Below, piece by piece: positions 62,601 through 64,000 of a stretch of DNA of 64,000 bases. The translations under genes were made by a program, and so were the position numbers. Origin of the DNA: CAJXYS01 sp913063035 (lineage in GTDB: Bacteria; Pseudomonadota; Alphaproteobacteria; Rhodobacterales; Rhodobacteraceae). The stretch spans positions 1 through 64,000 of the forward strand of contig NZ_JBOCEG010000007.1 in the NCBI RefSeq assembly GCF_050586465.1. Direction: 5' to 3'. A model generated the notes under the pieces. That model searched no databases, was not told the origin of the DNA, and worked only from the letters and a program-made list of their open reading frames with translations. Every line of letters starts with the position of its first letter. The stretch's first letter is position 1.

Positions 62601-63997
62601 TCGCCTTCGGCGTCCACGGTCGCGCTGGCGGTTTCACCACCGAACGCGACGGTGATATCGGTCCCGGCCCGGCCCGTGCCGGTGAAGGTCACGCCCGCGG
62701 CGGCCTCGGCAGCGTCGATTTCGGTGTCGACCGGGTCGAGGGTCGGGCGGAGCGCGGTGGTCTCTCCGGCGACTTTCGCCTGCTCGTCTTCGATCGCGGC
62801 AAGGTCCTCCGCTTCATCGACGGTATCATTGGCCGTCTTGGCATCGTCGGCGATGTCCTGGCTGGTCTCCGCACTCACCCCGCCGGCTTCCAGGGCCGCC
62901 TTGATGCTTTCGCTGTCCTGCAGCGGGTTTTCCGCCCCCTCCGGATCGTTCAAAGCCTGCGCGAGCTCCCGCGCCACGGCGGCGCTGTCCCCGCCGTTCT
63001 GCTCGGCCAGGGCGAGCACGTTCGCCACCTGGGCAGCCTTCTTCATCGGCGCGGTATCGCCCGCCTCGGCCGCCTCCACCGGGTCGAGCGTCGTCAGGTC
63101 CGCATCTGCGTCCAGCCCGAGCTTGGTCTTGATGACCTCTTCGGCCGCGGCGGCATCCAGCGGTTCGTCGTCGTCTGCGGTCGCCTCCACCAGCGACTGC
63201 ACCAGTGTCGTCAGGGGCGTCACAACGGTCGAGCCCGCCGGGGCGGTCAGCGTGCCGGTGAAGGGCGCGCCGGTGGAAATGTCGATGCCGCCCGTCGAGG
63301 TCAGCACCATGTCGGCGCCGAAGATGGACGGGTCGAAGGACCCGTCATCTTCGGTGAAGTCGTAGGGCTCGCCCTCGTCCCAGGTGCCGCTGTCGTCGGC
63401 ATCGTGGAACACGCGCGCCCCGGCCAGGTAGCCGTCGATGACATAGGCAGTTTCGGGCTCCGCCGCCCCGCCGCCGCCGTCCGAGTCGGAGTCCGACGCG
63501 ACGGCCGCCGCCGCGCCGAGCGCCAGGCCGCCGGCCGCGATCTGGCCGAGCCCGAGCCCGAGCCCCGCCGATGCCGACGCCGCGGCCGCGGCGATGGCCT
63601 CGCCCGTCGCGGCGGCCACCATCACCTCGCCGCCGGCACCGGTCGTCACGGCCCCGGCGGGCAAGGTGGTCGTCCGCCCGCCGGACAGCGTGACCTCGAC
63701 CTGCCCGTCCGCCAGCACGCGGAAGCTCTCGACCCCCTCGACGTCGGACAGCGCGACCAGCTCCTGCGTGGCCTGCGCGGCCGCGGCCATCGGCAGCAGC
63801 AGGGTCATGCCGGACAGCCCGGCCGCGACGGCGCGCTGATTCTTTCGCACCCAGTCGCGGACGAATCGCCGGCGCGCCGACGAATCACGCGGCACGGTGA
63901 CCGGACGCACGCCCTCGGCCCGCGCCAGGTCCGCGTCGTCTGCAAAGAAAACCCCCGGTAGAACGGTGTAGCCATCGGTCGCCCGGGCCAGAACCAT
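59639..63997 (-). CDS. large Ig-repeat adhesin (BapA/LapA-like), perhaps cut by window edge
   Basis: At least 1,452 residues, strongly acidic, without a classical signal peptide at the start seen. A prefix-like region with a hydrophobic stretch (GLSGMTLLLPMAAAAQA) is followed by a Gly/Ala-rich segment and Asp-Ser linker (about 160-185), a domain near 190-280 (YVIDGYLAGARVFHDADDSG), two or three Ig-like repeats (about 440-720; two are 96 residues apart and near-identical in part), and a long unique region. It ends with Asp-rich sequence (FTADNFELLRNQAEV), typical of type I secretion signals. ATG 63997 may be the true start, but it lies 3 bases from the window end, so the N-terminus may continue. 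Biofilm or surface attachment is the likely role. Confidence 0.85.
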   Translation of the reverse strand: MVLARATDGYTVLPGVFFADDADLARAEGVRPVTVPRDSSARRRFVRDWVRKNQRAVAAGLSGMTLLLPMAAAAQATQELVALSDVEGVESFRVLADGQVEVTLSGGRTTTLPAGAVTTGAGGEVMVAAATGEAIAAAAASASAGLGLGLGQIAAGGLALGAAAAVASDSDSDGGGGAAEPETAYVIDGYLAGARVFHDADDSGTWDEGEPYDFTEDDGSFDPSIFGADMVLTSTGGIDISTGAPFTGTLTAPAGSTVVTPLTTLVQSLVEATADDDEPLDAAAAEEVIKTKLGLDADADLTTLDPVEAAEAGDTAPMKKAAQVANVLALAEQNGGDSAAVARELAQALNDPEGAENPLQDSESIKAALEAGGVSAETSQDIADDAKTANDTVDEAEDLAAIEDEQAKVAGETTALRPTLDPVDTEIDAAEAAAGVTFTGTGRAGTDITVAFGGETASATVDAEGDWSVTFAAEDLPADGVHEVAVTATTEVETADGTTVVTSAPRTADVTLDATVPDAPVIDTVAGDDVIDATEAGSLTISGTAEAGATVTVSGDGIADLTATAGADGAWSVTADLSGASDGALTLSATATDAVGNSSAPATRAVTVNIAPPAAPVIDTVAGDDVIDPTEAGSVTISGTAEAGATVTLSSTLFAGDITVTADETGAWTTEALDLSGAAVETYTISAVANDGLQDSAAATTEVEVTDQTGPAITLEGGEQDGDVVVFDAQEFDEGGNLVERENTVDGAVSNVDAGTEVSVTIGEETYTGQTGANGVFSIAIPPEDIEALDGSAAAVPVTIAAGGASLTLNLLVNSEIDGQTIFAHGGRVIRPEVDAESGTENFEASIGETGTLSNGQFVVVLDMEHTAEESDRLSDFHYKALLYGADGQLAESFAFDGGPDETDLAALSSYVTVTADGLGVVQSNASLSGETIRQSADPAVTLYHIPAAQLAGALGSDGTNIDTSGIAAQTIALDDLGIDSDLADNVVLVAEEAAFPADGPAAVILVQEDVSTEEFTPQAGYLASVAANGTVTAREFGVELDEYDELVIDALRVDPATGDPITVLLSDPGDRAEDEYFTGFAYDLATGTFTDAVGMLEDSNDSFVADGQDAIVDGGGLSDFSDDTLSDDDSFFLGNLNGDEGELKITREGDTVTVAVDREAALDFFAGEPDLIEEGFDFDIFFGGNVEYDAAVTPSYGTHVQAPEAVETGAMNDRLDYASFWVDIDYAGIQNDSAETVELVSFGVTPETGNGSYGIGFGVPTDDGDFDFEGFAHLQGIDGAGTQTVVLESSQGFGGLETIYGFETGAGENADAILVDVDDYSIDGVGGDAIQKVATGQTLAVSDDTGLVIFEGAMEDFEDADVVQLINDSLTGMGEGDVLFVLSGDASGSSLAKVGFGADGDVAVRDSGTPDDESDDYADIDYIADFVGLTGDALSGFTADNFELLRNQAEV
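62067..62443 (-). repeat. 288-bp-period duplication inside adhesin gene
   Basis: Segments 62067-62155 and 62355-62443 (89 bp each) differ at three positions and lie 288 bp (96 codons) apart. Each encodes APVIDTVAGDDVID and the start of an Ig-like repeat up to ISGTAEAGATV. The rest of the two repeats has diverged more, so the shared block suggests recent duplication or gene conversion, and a site for repeat gain or loss. Confidence 0.85.
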
Positions 63998-64000
63998 CTT

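Noticed and set aside
58463..63961. An open frame of 1,832 codons on the plus strand, antisense to the secretion operon and adhesin
   Set aside because: It is a consequence of very high G+C at third positions opposite real genes. Its translation is low-complexity with no domain, whereas the minus strand has clear TolC, SapC and adhesin proteins with overlapping starts and stops.

Overview
The window is about 64 kb of very GC-rich DNA (roughly 70% G+C, judged by eye). Its gene content points to an alphaproteobacterium of the Rhodobacteraceae/Paracoccaceae type. The evidence is a divergent aglR/aglEFGAK alpha-glucoside locus, an edd-eda Entner-Doudoroff pair, a SapC-containing type I secretion operon, and a short dispersed repeat of a kind I associate with this group. 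I cannot name a genus. Nearly all of the window is coding. I see no rRNA, tRNA, insertion sequence, phage or CRISPR array. The first 74 bases are an uninterrupted run of C and look like an assembly or edge artefact.

Left part (0.1-23 kb): cysS, a class I/II aminotransferase, a small lipoprotein, an aromatic-amino-acid decarboxylase and a small outer-membrane barrel come first. A carbohydrate block follows. edd and eda form the Entner-Doudoroff pathway, with a perfect LacI-type operator before edd. They converge on aglEFGAK, which encodes alpha-glucoside uptake and hydrolysis. aglR, a GH1 beta-glucosidase and glucokinase are divergent from it, with palindromic AGCGCT-core operators in the shared promoter. 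Together these genes take up and hydrolyse glucosides, phosphorylate glucose and send 6-phosphogluconate to pyruvate and glyceraldehyde-3-phosphate. Next come a UspA-like protein and a Lon-like protease in one operon, read from a divergent promoter that holds a near-consensus Fnr box, and an amino-acid permease.

Middle (23-43 kb): one long minus-strand gene train runs for about 19 kb. Its core is a tryptophan/anthranilate catabolic cluster: a fused 2-aminobenzoyl-CoA monooxygenase/reductase, an SDR, a MarR regulator, an enoyl-CoA hydratase, an acyl-CoA dehydrogenase, an aryl-CoA ligase, kynureninase and tryptophan 2,3-dioxygenase. A complete branched-chain-type ABC importer, a thioesterase and a RidA deaminase follow. 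A divergent HGGYW alpha/beta hydrolase supplies a candidate kynurenine formamidase. The set therefore appears to encode tryptophan to formylkynurenine, kynurenine, anthranilate, anthraniloyl-CoA, and then a non-aromatic CoA ester that is beta-oxidised. A MacA/MacB-like efflux trio sits at the end of the train, behind its own palindrome.

Right part (43-64 kb): acetate kinase and a MaoC-fused phosphate acyltransferase; a small membrane protein; dabA and dabB (an energy-coupled inorganic-carbon uptake pair) with a divergent LysR regulator; a PAS hybrid histidine kinase; and an adhesin/type I secretion operon. The operon order is a large Ig-repeat adhesin cut by the right edge, then SapC, a TolC-like lipoprotein, an ABC exporter and an HlyD-type adaptor.

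Two patterns recur. Strong GC hairpins follow the first, presumably most abundant, product in three operons: aglE/aglF, livJ/livH and adhesin/sapC. Four of the seven convergent gene pairs share their stop codons in a CTAG overlap.
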